Below are positions 1 through 6,450 of a stretch of DNA of 15,429 bases, piece by piece. Each line of letters begins with the position of its first letter. Position 1 is the stretch's first letter. The DNA is taken from NCBI GenBank assembly GCA_964464035.1, contig CAYXEN010000066.1:1-15429 (forward strand), written 5' to 3'. The notes beneath the pieces are model-generated. The model was not told the DNA's origin. It saw nothing but the letters and a program-made list of their open reading frames with translations, and searched no databases. This stretch comes from CAYXEN01 sp964464035. GTDB lineage: Bacteria; Krumholzibacteriota; Krumholzibacteriia; WVZY01. Both the position numbers and the translations under genes were made by a program.

Positions 1-2
1 GG

Positions 3-1391
3 GAAGCCTTCCAGCCCATCGTCGAAATGAGGAACAGGACGATCCTCCTCGGCTTCTTCATACTCATTGCGGCGATAGTAGCGGCTTTCATCATCACCCA
101 CGATATCGTTCGCCCGCTGGACGCGCTCATCGGGGCGGCGAGACGAATAGCGGGCGGCGCTTTCGAGGAGCAATTGAACATAAAGACAAACGACGAATTC
201 GAGGAGATAGCGGAGGAATTCAACACGATGGCGAGGAGCCTCAAGAGGTACAAGGAGATGCTGGAGAATTGGAATCTCAAGCTCTCCGAGGAGGTGAAGA
301 AAAGGACCCAGGAGCTGAAATCCAGCGAGGAGAGATACCTCAATCTCATAGAATCTTCGGTGGACGCGATAGTCGTCACGGATCTTCACGGCAAGGTGAC
401 GTTCTTCAGCAAGGGAGCGCAGGCGATCTGCGGGTACGATCCGGAAGAGATGATCGGCAAGTCAATCCACACGTTCTACGGGGGAGGAAGGGAAGAAGCC
501 CTGAAAATAATGGAGGCTCTCTACGAGAAGGGACGCATTCAGAACTACGAGCTCGAATTCAAGTCGAAGAACCGGGGGATGCTCAAGATGATCCTTTCCG
601 CGTCTCTTCTCAAGGATCGTGACGGCAAGTACACGGGCGTGCTGGGGATAGGCAAGGACGTCACGGAGATCAGGGCGTTGGAGAAGCAATTGATGCAGGC
701 CGAGCGCCTTGCGACCATCGGGCGGATGTCTTCACAGGTCGCTCACGAGATCAGGAATCCGCTGAGCAGCATAAGCTTGAATGCCGAGTTGCTGGAGGAT
801 GAGATAAGGGAGAAATCGGAGCTCCAGGACGGCGAGATCAAGTCGATCCTCACCGCGATTCACGCCGAAGTCAAGAGGCTCTACGAGATAACCGAGGACT
901 ACCTCCAGTTCGCAAGGCTTCCCAAGCCTGAATTCGACCTGGGGGACGTGAACGAGATCCTGACGAATCTCATGGAATTCTACGAGGAGGAGCTCAATGC
1001 CAAGCAGTTGAAATTGAAGAAGAACCTGAGCAAGGAAGAACTCACGGCCCTCGTCGATGAAAACCAGCTGCGCAGGGCGATGCTGAATCTCCTGCGCAAT
1101 GCCGCGGAAGCATCGGAGCCCGGAGGCGAGATAACCACCGAGACCCGGTGCCGCAACGGCAAGATAGAGATAATCGTCGAGGACAAGGGCAAGGGAATAC
1201 CCACAGAAAACATCGAAAGGATCTTCGAACCTTTCTACAGCACGAAAGAGATGGGCACCGGCCTGGGACTGCCGCTTACCCAGCAGATAGTGAACGAGCA
1301 CAGCGGCACTATCCGCTGCGAAAGCGAGGTCGGCAAGGGGACGCGTTTCGTCATCACCCTGCCGAAATACTCGGGCAGAAGGAAGAAATAG
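3..1391 (+). CDS. Sensor histidine kinase, HAMP-PAS-HisKA-HATPase (5' end outside window)
   Basis: Membrane sensor kinase that autophosphorylates on His and should pass phosphate to the NtrC-type regulator encoded next. The frame is open to the window edge, so the N-terminus (first membrane helix and sensor domain) is missing; residue numbers here count from the Met at base 27. A hydrophobic helix (5-24) is followed by a HAMP domain (about 25-80), a charged coiled coil (75-100), a PAS domain (about 100-215), HisKA with phospho-acceptor His240 in SQVAHEIRNPLSS, and a HATPase_c domain with N box (LLRNAAEAS, about 356-363), G1 (EDKGKGIP, 385-392), F box (IFEPFYSTKE) and G2 (GTGLGLP). It ends with TAG. 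The HEIRNPL box and domain order resemble NtrB/AtoS/ZraS-like kinases that work with sigma-54 activators. The ligand cannot be read from the sequence. The family call is near certain; pairing with the next gene is inferred from adjacency. Confidence 0.95.
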   Translation, partial: EAFQPIVEMRNRTILLGFFILIAAIVAAFIITHDIVRPLDALIGAARRIAGGAFEEQLNIKTNDEFEEIAEEFNTMARSLKRYKEMLENWNLKLSEEVKKRTQELKSSEERYLNLIESSVDAIVVTDLHGKVTFFSKGAQAICGYDPEEMIGKSIHTFYGGGREEALKIMEALYEKGRIQNYELEFKSKNRGMLKMILSASLLKDRDGKYTGVLGIGKDVTEIRALEKQLMQAERLATIGRMSSQVAHEIRNPLSSISLNAELLEDEIREKSELQDGEIKSILTAIHAEVKRLYEITEDYLQFARLPKPEFDLGDVNEILTNLMEFYEEELNAKQLKLKKNLSKEELTALVDENQLRRAMLNLLRNAAEASEPGGEITTETRCRNGKIEIIVEDKGKGIPTENIERIFEPFYSTKEMGTGLGLPLTQQIVNEHSGTIRCESEVGKGTRFVITLPKYSGRRKK

Positions 1392-1433
1392 ATCGGGATC
1401 CCGTGAGCCCGTGCTTGCATCGGCGCGATGGAG

Positions 1434-1463
1434 TTGCGCCGCGTTCGCCTTATCTTGTATGAT
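1434..1463 (+). promoter_or_regulatory. Weak sigma-70-type promoter candidate before the response regulator
   Basis: TTGCGC, an 18-base spacer and TATGAT lie in the 131-bp gap between the kinase and the regulator gene. The -10 matches consensus at 5 of 6 positions, the -35 at only 3. It would let the regulator be made apart from the kinase. The gap also contains a 10-bp palindrome, CGGGATCCCG, at 1394-1403 just after the kinase stop. Confidence 0.25.
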
Positions 1464-1476
1464 GGTCTAGGGAGTA

Positions 1477-1495
1477 TCGACCCGGGCGGGGTCGA
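1477..1495 (+). other. Short hairpin in the leader just upstream of the regulator's ribosome site
   Basis: TCGACCC (1477-1483) and GGGTCGA (1489-1495) form a perfect 7-bp stem with a 5-base loop, ending 15 bases before the AAGGAG ribosome site at 1511-1516. There is no following T-run, so it is not a standard intrinsic terminator. It may be an mRNA structure near the start or an operator half-site pair. Confidence 0.4.
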
Positions 1496-1522
1496 CGGTG
1501 ACCGGGTGCAAAGGAGAAGAAA

Positions 1523-2890
1523 GTGGAACGTCGTACGGTTCTCGTGGTGGATGATGAGAGAGGCATCAGGGACACGCTCGAAAAATCCCTAAAGAAAGAG
1601 AATTACAGGGTGCTCCTCGCCGAAAGCGGCAGAGAAGGGCTCGACATCCTGAACAGGGATGCGGTGAACGTGGTTCTAACCGACCTAAAGATGCCGGGCA
1701 TAGACGGGTTGACTTTTCTGAAGGCGGTGAAACAGATTCATCCCGAGGTGGAAGTCGTGGTGATGACCGGTTACGGCACCATAGACACGGCGGTCGAGGC
1801 GATCAAGGAAGGTGCCTACGATTTCATCCAAAAGCCGTTCAAGAAACTGAGTATACTTCGAGCGATCCGCAAGGCGCTGGAGAAGCAAACCCTCCTTTCC
1901 GAAAACAAGTATCTCAAGAGGAAGCTCGAGGAGATCTACGGTTTCAAGAACATCATCGGGCAAAGCCCGGCAATCAGGAACATCATCGAAATGATAAAAC
2001 AGGTCGCGCCCAGCAATGCGGCCGTCCTCATTCAAGGAGAGAGCGGAACGGGCAAGGAAGTCATCGCCCATGCGATCCACTACACGAGCGAACGAAGAGA
2101 CAAGCCGTTCATAAAGGTCAGTTGCGCCGCCTTGCCGGAGACTCTTCTCGAAGCGGAGATCTTCGGTTACGAGAAAGGGGCGTTCACCGGCGCGGTCTCC
2201 CGCAAGATGGGCAGGTTCGAGCTCGCCAACGGTGGAACGCTTTTCCTGGACGAGATCGGGGAGATGAGTCCCTATATCCAGGTGAAGCTTCTCAGGGTGC
2301 TTCAGAACGGGGAATTCGAGAGACTGGGCGGCACGGATACACTCAAGACCGACGTGAGACTCATCGCCGCGACCAACGCCGACCTCGAGGGTCTCATATC
2401 GGAGAAGAAGTTCAGGGAGGATCTTTATTACAGGCTGAACGTCATCAACATAAAACTCCCCCCTTTGAGGGAGAGAAAAGAAGACATTCCGCTCCTCGTG
2501 GGCCATTTTCTCGATTTCTTCGGCAAGCAGAATCGCAAGCCGTTGAAGGGCATCTCGGAAGAAGCCATGGACATGCTCAAGGCCTACGATTGGCCGGGAA
2601 ACATCCGCGAACTCGAGAACGCGATCGAGAGAGCCATAGTATTGACGAAGAACGAACTGCTCATGCCGGAGGATTTTCCTCCTTCGATCAAGCGGTCGGA
2701 GCATACCCGGGGATACATGCAGATACCGTTCGGGATGACGATGGACGACATAGAGAAAATGGTGATCGCGGAAACCCTCTCGCGCACGCGGGGAGACAAG
2801 GTCATGGCGGCCAAGCTTCTGGGTATCGCTTCGCGCACCATTTACCGCAAACTCAAGGAAATGGAAGGGGATGAAGAGCATCGAAACTGA
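1523..2890 (+). CDS. NtrC-family sigma-54-dependent response regulator
   Basis: Enhancer-binding activator that remodels sigma-54 RNA polymerase by ATP hydrolysis once phosphorylated. 455 aa, normal for the NtrC/AtoC/ZraR group. Receiver domain 1-120 with acidic pair Asp10-Asp11, phospho-site Asp54 (VLTDLKMPG) and Lys104. AAA+ domain about 143-375: Walker A GESGTGKE (172-179), the sigma-54 contact loop GAFTGA (219-224), Walker B GGTLFLDEIG (237-246), sensor region DVRLIAATN and WPGNIREL (357-364). Fis-type helix-turn-helix near the C-terminus (about 424-446, with ASRTIYRKLKEM). The GTG start is chosen because AAGGAG lies 6 bases upstream and the protein begins exactly at the receiver domain. 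It follows the sensor kinase, so the two probably form a two-component system. All key catalytic motifs are intact. The regulon is unknown; the nearest possible sigma-54 target is discussed at 3128-3143. Confidence 0.96.
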   Translation: MERRTVLVVDDERGIRDTLEKSLKKENYRVLLAESGREGLDILNRDAVNVVLTDLKMPGIDGLTFLKAVKQIHPEVEVVVMTGYGTIDTAVEAIKEGAYDFIQKPFKKLSILRAIRKALEKQTLLSENKYLKRKLEEIYGFKNIIGQSPAIRNIIEMIKQVAPSNAAVLIQGESGTGKEVIAHAIHYTSERRDKPFIKVSCAALPETLLEAEIFGYEKGAFTGAVSRKMGRFELANGGTLFLDEIGEMSPYIQVKLLRVLQNGEFERLGGTDTLKTDVRLIAATNADLEGLISEKKFREDLYYRLNVINIKLPPLRERKEDIPLLVGHFLDFFGKQNRKPLKGISEEAMDMLKAYDWPGNIRELENAIERAIVLTKNELLMPEDFPPSIKRSEHTRGYMQIPFGMTMDDIEKMVIAETLSRTRGDKVMAAKLLGIASRTIYRKLKEMEGDEEHRN

Positions 2891-2945
2891 ATGACAAATT
2901 GACAATACGTATAATATATTGAAATTAAATGCTTTCATTCTTTTT

Positions 2946-2971
2946 AGGACACTGATTAACCTTTTTGTCCT
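2946..2971. promoter_or_regulatory. Inverted repeat AGGACA-N14-TGTCCT
   Basis: Perfect 6-bp inverted repeat whose centres are 20 bp apart, about two DNA turns, as expected for a dimeric DNA-binding protein. It lies about 160-180 bp upstream of the -24/-12-like element, a typical enhancer distance for an NtrC-family activator. Binding by the upstream regulator is a guess from position. Confidence 0.3.
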
Positions 2972-3048
2972 CCGTCGGGTGTGATATTTTGTCGATGACT
3001 GAAGCCCAAATGGACGTGAAGGAGCGCCGGTACGGTGTAAGGCTTTCC

Positions 3049-3076
3049 TGTCACATTTCTAATCGATGATATGACA
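3049..3076. promoter_or_regulatory. Imperfect inverted repeat TGTCACAT-N12-ATATGACA
   Basis: The arms match at 7 of 8 positions and again contain TGTCA/TGACA. Outside the arms, CC at 3047-3048 and GG at 3080-3081 extend the symmetry with a 3-base slip. Candidate operator or enhancer for the downstream gene. Confidence 0.3.
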
Positions 3077-3127
3077 ACAGGTTGCAGGTTCGGTTATGGC
3101 GGTTTTTTTCTTCGGATATCGAGGCGC

Positions 3128-3143
3128 TGGCACGACTTTTCCA
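3128..3143 (+). promoter_or_regulatory. Sigma-54-like -24/-12 element, one key mismatch
   Basis: TGGCACGACTTTTCCA matches the sigma-54 consensus TGGCACGRNNNTTGCW at every defined position except one: the G of the highly conserved -12 GC pair is C. It lies 110 bp upstream of the Rrf2 start, downstream of a sigma-54 activator gene. The mismatch falls at an important base, so it may be weak or non-functional. Confidence 0.3.
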
Positions 3144-3253
3144 GTTGAGAAGGTCATGACATGTTTGGAGCCGCATCGAAAGCGGCGTCCGAGAGGTTCG
3201 GGACAGCTTGGTGCCAAGGACCAGGCGGGTTTATTCACAAGGTGAGGTTCATA

Positions 3254-3658
3254 ATGGTGTTGACGAAGCGTGTGAACTACGGGATCAAGGGGCTCCTCAA
3301 TCTCGAGAGAAACAATCGTCAATCGTTTCTCAAGAAGATCTCGCAGGAGGAACGGATCCCCGAGAGCTATCTGGCGAAGATCTTCCAGGTCTTCGTCCAG
3401 AGAGGCATTCTCGAATCCAAGAAGGGTCCCAACGGGGGATTTTATCTATCGAAGAACTTGAGTGACATCTCCATCGGCAAGGTGGTAGAGTGTCTCGAAG
3501 GCGAGCCCAATTTCGAGAAGTGCCCGTTCGATGATCTCGGGTGCACGAAGAAGAATGATTGCGTGATCTATTCGACGTGGCGCAAGAACGAGGAAGACAA
3601 GTTCAACACGTTGAGAAGCATCTCCATGAGTGATATCAGAAAGGCGTGCGGCAACTAG
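3254..3658 (+). CDS. Rrf2-family transcriptional regulator with Fe-S-type cysteines
   Basis: Small DNA-binding regulator of the IscR/NsrR/CymR family, 134 aa. An N-terminal winged helix (about 1-80) includes the family signature around SYLAKIFQVFVQRGILES and KGPNGGFYLSK. After it come Cys90, Cys97 and Cys103 (C-x6-C-x5-C), close to the three-Cys cluster ligand pattern of IscR and NsrR, so it may sense iron-sulfur status, redox or nitric oxide through a cluster. The ATG at 3254 is preferred over one at 3161 because an AAGGTGAGG ribosome site lies just upstream and family proteins begin with a short MxLTKRVxYGI-like start. The alkyltransferase gene follows after 24 bp, so the two are probably cotranscribed. 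The ligand sensed is not determined by sequence alone. Confidence 0.9.
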   Translation: MVLTKRVNYGIKGLLNLERNNRQSFLKKISQEERIPESYLAKIFQVFVQRGILESKKGPNGGFYLSKNLSDISIGKVVECLEGEPNFEKCPFDDLGCTKKNDCVIYSTWRKNEEDKFNTLRSISMSDIRKACGN

Positions 3659-3682
3659 CGGGACGGGCTCGAATCCTCCGTC

Positions 3683-4213
3683 ATGATTCACTACGATTTC
3701 GTTCACAGGACTCCAGTCGGGGAAGTGCTGATCGCCGCTTCCGATAGGGGACTTTGCGCGGTGATCCTGGGGCGCCAGTCCGCGCGGACGAAAGTTAAAA
3801 AGCTGGCCGGCATGTTTCCCGGGGATGCTTTGAAGCGGGAAGCTTCGCGCCTGGAGCGCTACAAGAGGCAGATCGAGGAATTCTTCGCCGGCAAGAGAAA
3901 GCGGTTCAGCATCCCCGTCGATCTCGCGGCGATCAAGTCGCCGTTCAGAAGGAAGGCCCTCAAACAGGCGCAGAAGATACCCTTCGGCCGCACCTCGACT
4001 TACGGTGAGATCGCCGCCCGCTGCGGCAATCCCCGTGCGGCCCGGGCCGTGGGCGGAGCCATGGGGAGCAATCCCGTTCCCATCGTCATCCCATGTCATC
4101 GCGTGGTTGCATCTTCCGGAGGATTGGGCGGATTCTCGTGCGGCATCGGCGTAAAACGCGTACTTCTAGCCATAGAGGGTGTTCGTTCGAACAGGACCAG
4201 GCTCGCCGACTGA
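3683..4213 (+). CDS. ogt: Methylated-DNA--protein-cysteine methyltransferase (O6-alkylguanine repair)
   Basis: Suicide DNA-repair protein that moves alkyl groups from O6-alkylguanine to its own cysteine. 176 aa, usual for Ogt-type proteins. The active site is PCHRV with Cys138. Upstream are the IPFGRTSTYGEIA segment (99-111) with the conserved Tyr107, the helix-turn-helix recognition stretch and RAVGGAMGSNP (121-131), where Arg121 corresponds to the base-flipping arginine finger. The N-terminal part (1-80) is the poorly conserved Ada/Ogt N-domain. The ribosome site is weak. The gene lies 24 bp after the Rrf2 gene, suggesting shared transcription, and converges on the metalloprotease gene 21 bp away. 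The symbol is assigned by family; ada-type or adaB names would be equally possible. Confidence 0.95.
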   Translation: MIHYDFVHRTPVGEVLIAASDRGLCAVILGRQSARTKVKKLAGMFPGDALKREASRLERYKRQIEEFFAGKRKRFSIPVDLAAIKSPFRRKALKQAQKIPFGRTSTYGEIAARCGNPRAARAVGGAMGSNPVPIVIPCHRVVASSGGLGGFSCGIGVKRVLLAIEGVRSNRTRLAD

Positions 4214-4234
4214 CCCCATCCACGCATATCCATT

Positions 4235-4420
4235 CTAAGGGGCCGCTTCGTCGTATGATGCTAGATCGATGAAGTTCGGCAGCGATCTGAAGAGCTCGAG
4301 GACGGACAACTCGTCGACTGATATGTCGGGCGGCAAGGGTTGGCCATAGTACATTATGAATGAAGGATCGTCTATGTGCCCGAGCCTGATCGTGTGACCG
4401 AACTCATGAAGGAAGATGCG
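4235..4420 (-). pseudogene. C-terminal zinc site of the metalloprotease, beyond an in-frame TAG
   Basis: Reading on in the frame of the 5527-4421 gene past its TAG stop (4421-4423) gives 61 more codons up to a TAG at 4235-4237. They encode RIFLHEFGHTIRLGH, an HExxH-x5-H metzincin-type zinc site, followed 8 residues later by the Met-turn segment FIMYYG. Zinc ligands would be residues 374, 378 and 384 of the read-through protein, with catalytic Glu375. This is therefore the catalytic part of the same protein (430 aa in all). No in-frame ATG or ribosome site for separate translation is apparent. Most likely a nonsense mutation (for example CAG to TAG); real readthrough or a sequence error are alternatives. 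Confidence 0.8.
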
Positions 4421-5527
4421 CTAAACGAAATCCGCATCGGCCATGTAATCCGCTATCTTGATGGTGTCTTTCAGCGGAAGCTTGTCGACCCCGTCGGCGT
4501 GCACGGTGAAAGCCCTCTGCACCCCCATCTCTTGTTGAGTCCTGTATTCCACCACGATACCCGTGTCGGGAGGAGCATCCACGAAGGAGAAGATCTCCCA
4601 GCCGGAAGCGGTCATCCACCTCGTTGCGGCCTGCTTCGCTGCGGCCCCGTAGTCCACTTGGTTCGCATTGACGAAGGGCGGAATGTAACACGGAACGGGG
4701 TATCTTCTCCACTTGCGCAGGACGGTGCCCGGGTCCGCGTTCGTCCTTGTGAGCAATTTGAACAGTTCGAGAAGAGACTGGTAGCCGCCGGCCGCCGTGG
4801 AGTGGAATGGAATCATGGGAACGGTCGCAGCTGTGTCGTTCGATATGGAGATCAGTTGCAGAAAGCCGTGATAGCTTGATGCGGCTCCGCCGGATGTTAT
4901 CGCGATATGGAAGTCGCCGCGTGGGATGTCTTTCTTCGTGAAAGAGCCCGAAGTGTCGGTCGCCATATGGTAAGTGATCCCCGTGTAGAGCACCCCGTCC
5001 AACCCCTCGATTGGATCGCCGGTGTAGGCGTCCGTGCATGTTACCGTGATGGTGTAGCCGGGAACGTGAACGGAAGCCATGTTGCTCATCTCCGAGACGT
5101 TTCCGGCTTCGTCGATGCTTCTTACGGCCGCGTAAAGGTCTTTTCCCCTGAAGAAATATTGGAACCCGGAGTACGATTGCATTACGCCGGGAACGGCCGG
5201 AACCGGAGGATCGAAGACGCGGATACCCAGATCCCAGAGACTCAGTGCGTAGCTGGACAAGGAGTAGCGGATGTCGTACGCCTGGACGGGTTCGGACAGG
5301 GAATCGTCGCATGGCGCCGTCCACGTGAGCGTGATCACGAAGGTGGAATCGTTCACGGTCAACACCGCGTCTTCTATCGGAGCGGGAGGAAGCGAGTCCG
5401 TGACTGATACAGTGTCATCGCCTCGGGGATCTTGATTCGTATCATCGGGGTTGTCGATCGAGGAACACGATGCGAGGACGCCGAGTGCAATGACCGCACA
5501 GAAACGTATCGTCAGGGATCCATTCAT
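4421..5527 (-). CDS. Lipoprotein with Fn3-like and carboxypeptidase-regulatory-like domains; N-terminal part of an interrupted metalloprotease
   Basis: Predicted lipid-anchored envelope protein, 368 aa up to a TAG. The signal peptide ends in a lipobox, VLAS-Cys21, with Ser at +2, compatible with outer-membrane sorting. A Thr/Asp-rich linker is followed by an Fn3-like domain (about 48-155, with VITLTWTAP and the LYAAVRSIDEAGNVS pattern), then a carboxypeptidase-regulatory/CnaB-like beta domain (about 157-240, TVTCTDAYTGDPIEG and DTSGSFTKKDIPRGDF). From about 270 (RKWRRYPVPCYIPP) comes the N-terminal half of a matrixin-like protease domain, with AATRWMTASGW. The stop falls 5 residues before the HExxH zinc site, which is still encoded in frame at 4235-4420, so the product as written would lack catalysis. 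The start has a GAGG ribosome site and a promoter upstream. Substrate unknown; the domain calls are pattern-based. Confidence 0.85.
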   Translation of the reverse strand: MNGSLTIRFCAVIALGVLASCSSIDNPDDTNQDPRGDDTVSVTDSLPPAPIEDAVLTVNDSTFVITLTWTAPCDDSLSEPVQAYDIRYSLSSYALSLWDLGIRVFDPPVPAVPGVMQSYSGFQYFFRGKDLYAAVRSIDEAGNVSEMSNMASVHVPGYTITVTCTDAYTGDPIEGLDGVLYTGITYHMATDTSGSFTKKDIPRGDFHIAITSGGAASSYHGFLQLISISNDTAATVPMIPFHSTAAGGYQSLLELFKLLTRTNADPGTVLRKWRRYPVPCYIPPFVNANQVDYGAAAKQAATRWMTASGWEIFSFVDAPPDTGIVVEYRTQQEMGVQRAFTVHADGVDKLPLKDTIKIADYMADADFV

Positions 5528-5565
5528 CGTGCCTCGGTGAATCGGGACGTGGGGGGACTACAATA

Positions 5566-5594
5566 AAAATACGGGTTGGGCGCGCCCTGTTCAA
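5566..5594 (-). promoter_or_regulatory. Sigma-70-type promoter for the lipoprotein gene, with a palindrome in the spacer
   Basis: On the minus strand TTGAAC (5589-5594) and TATTTT (5566-5571) are separated by 17 bp, about 38 bp before the start codon at 5527. The spacer holds a perfect 10-bp palindrome, GGGCGCGCCC (5578-5587), a possible operator. It lies between the methyltransferase stop and the lipoprotein start, so it would drive only the lipoprotein gene. Confidence 0.45.
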
Positions 5595-5605
5595 GCGTGT
5601 TGTGC

Positions 5606-6208
5606 TCATTTTCGCCTGAGAATGCAGAACAGCGAGATTGGAGAAGGATCGCGCGTGCCGGGATAACTCGTTTCCTTGATTGAGATTACTTCGAATAGAT
5701 CCTCGAAGTACCACCTTATTTCGCCGGGGGTGAAACGGTGGGGGCCTTCCCCGGTCTCCTTGGCGCTGAAACACTTGAGCAGGAGGATTCCCCCCGGTCT
5801 CAGTATTTTTGTGACCGAGTCGAGATAGAGGTTCCGCTTTTCCGGGGGAAAGGTGTGGAAGCAGCCCCGGTCGAGGATGTAGTCGAAGGGGCCCGAGAGC
5901 TTCGTGTCCAGGATGTCGTCCTGAACAAACTCGATATCCAGCCCTTCCTCCAGCGCCGGTTTCCCCGCCTTCTCGATCGCCGCCGAGGAGAGGTCCGAGG
6001 CGGTGACGGTGAAACCCATCCGGGCGAGAGCGACGGCTTGCGTGCCGGGGCCGGTTCCCAGGTCGAGCAATCGGCCGTTGGAGGCTTTCATCTCATCCAG
6101 TGCTGCCTTCACGTCGGGATCGAGGTCGGGATAGTACCAAGGCAGCGCTTCCACCGGTTCGTCCCGGTAGGTCTTTTCCCAGTCTCTGTCGGTCGAATTG
6201 AGCTTCAT
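5606..6208 (-). CDS. Class I SAM-dependent methyltransferase (TehB/TPMT-like)
   Basis: Cytosolic methyltransferase, 200 aa, substrate unknown. The Rossmann-fold SAM site is clear: motif I LLDLGTGPGTQA (47-58), the acidic end of strand 2 at Asp72 (SDLS), the QDDI loop (97-100), the strand-4 segment FDYILDRGCFHTF (108-120) and the post-motif KILRPGGILLLK (134-145). The N-terminal W-x3-Y and LPWYY (10-26) and the DRGCFH segment resemble the thiopurine methyltransferase/TehB group that acts on small thiols, metalloids or drugs. A strong AGGGAG ribosome site precedes the ATG. It lies upstream of the lipoprotein gene on the same strand, but that gene seems to have its own promoter. Fold assignment is sure; the substrate class is only a resemblance. 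Confidence 0.9.
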   Translation of the reverse strand: MKLNSTDRDWEKTYRDEPVEALPWYYPDLDPDVKAALDEMKASNGRLLDLGTGPGTQAVALARMGFTVTASDLSSAAIEKAGKPALEEGLDIEFVQDDILDTKLSGPFDYILDRGCFHTFPPEKRNLYLDSVTKILRPGGILLLKCFSAKETGEGPHRFTPGEIRWYFEDLFEVISIKETSYPGTRDPSPISLFCILRRK

Positions 6209-6241
6209 CGCTTCTCCCTTGTCGGTGGCTCTTCATTGTTC

Positions 6242-6270
6242 AATAAAGCAGGATGAAATAATGTTTGCAA
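6242..6270 (-). promoter_or_regulatory. Promoter candidate for the methyltransferase gene
   Basis: Minus-strand TTGCAA (6265-6270), a 17-bp spacer and TTTATT (6242-6247) lie 34 bp upstream of the start at 6208. Both boxes match consensus at 4 of 6. The surrounding 50 bp are AT-richer than the genes. The 242-bp divergent gap 6209-6450 holds only this and the + strand promoter at 6352-6380. Confidence 0.3.
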
Positions 6271-6351
6271 GCAGTGTTTTCGGATTCGCGTGCAAAGATC
6301 ATGGGGGCCACGGCGGAGTGGGGGAAACAGGATTCACCTGGGAACGAGACC

Positions 6352-6380
6352 TTTACATTTCATGCCGCGGCGGCTAGAAT
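6352..6380 (+). promoter_or_regulatory. Strong sigma-70-type promoter for the outer-membrane protein gene
   Basis: TTTACA (6352-6357), a 17-bp spacer and TAGAAT (6375-6380): both boxes match consensus at 5 of 6 with ideal spacing. Transcription would start near 6387, giving a leader of about 64 bases before the ATG at 6451. Confidence 0.6.
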
Positions 6381-6450
6381 GACGGGACATGAGGCATGAA
6401 CGGTTACGCGGCGGCTCTTCGTCCCTCCGTATCCGCGTTGAAGAAGTCTT

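Larger units (their letters stand above)
2891..3253. promoter_or_regulatory. AT-rich intergenic region with repeated TGACA motifs, no convincing gene
   Basis: This 363-bp gap starts with an AT-rich stretch (about 2885-2967) unlike the GC-rich surroundings. TGACA or its complement occurs at 2892-2896, 2900-2904, 3049-3053, 3072-3076 and 3157-3161, and a GGACA/TGTCC pair sits at 2946-2971. A 5-bp stem GCCGC/GCGGC (3170-3186) lies in the putative leader of the Rrf2 gene. A 24-codon ATG frame at 2995-3069 has no ribosome site. The clustered motifs suggest a regulator-binding region; which protein would bind is not shown. Confidence 0.4.

Noticed and set aside
2899..2915. TTGACA followed by TATAAT just after the NtrC-type gene
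   Set aside because: Both boxes are perfect but only 5 bp apart; neither has a partner at 16-18 bp, so this is AT-rich coincidence rather than a promoter.
1685..2938. 417-codon open frame opposite the NtrC-type gene
   Set aside because: It is the antisense shadow of a well-supported gene with intact motifs and has no ribosome site or recognisable protein pattern.
2995..3069. 24-codon frame with an ERRYGVRL stretch recalling the start of a PilZ domain
   Set aside because: No ribosome site, stops after 24 residues, and the continuation beyond the stop has no PilZ features; similarity of a few residues is not enough.
3661..3683. GGCTCGAATCC resembling a tRNA T-loop
   Set aside because: No cloverleaf can be built around it and it lies between two tightly spaced genes.
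4376..4879. 167-codon + strand frame within the lipoprotein region
   Set aside because: The minus strand encodes a lipobox, beta domains and a zinc site; the + frame has no recognisable features.
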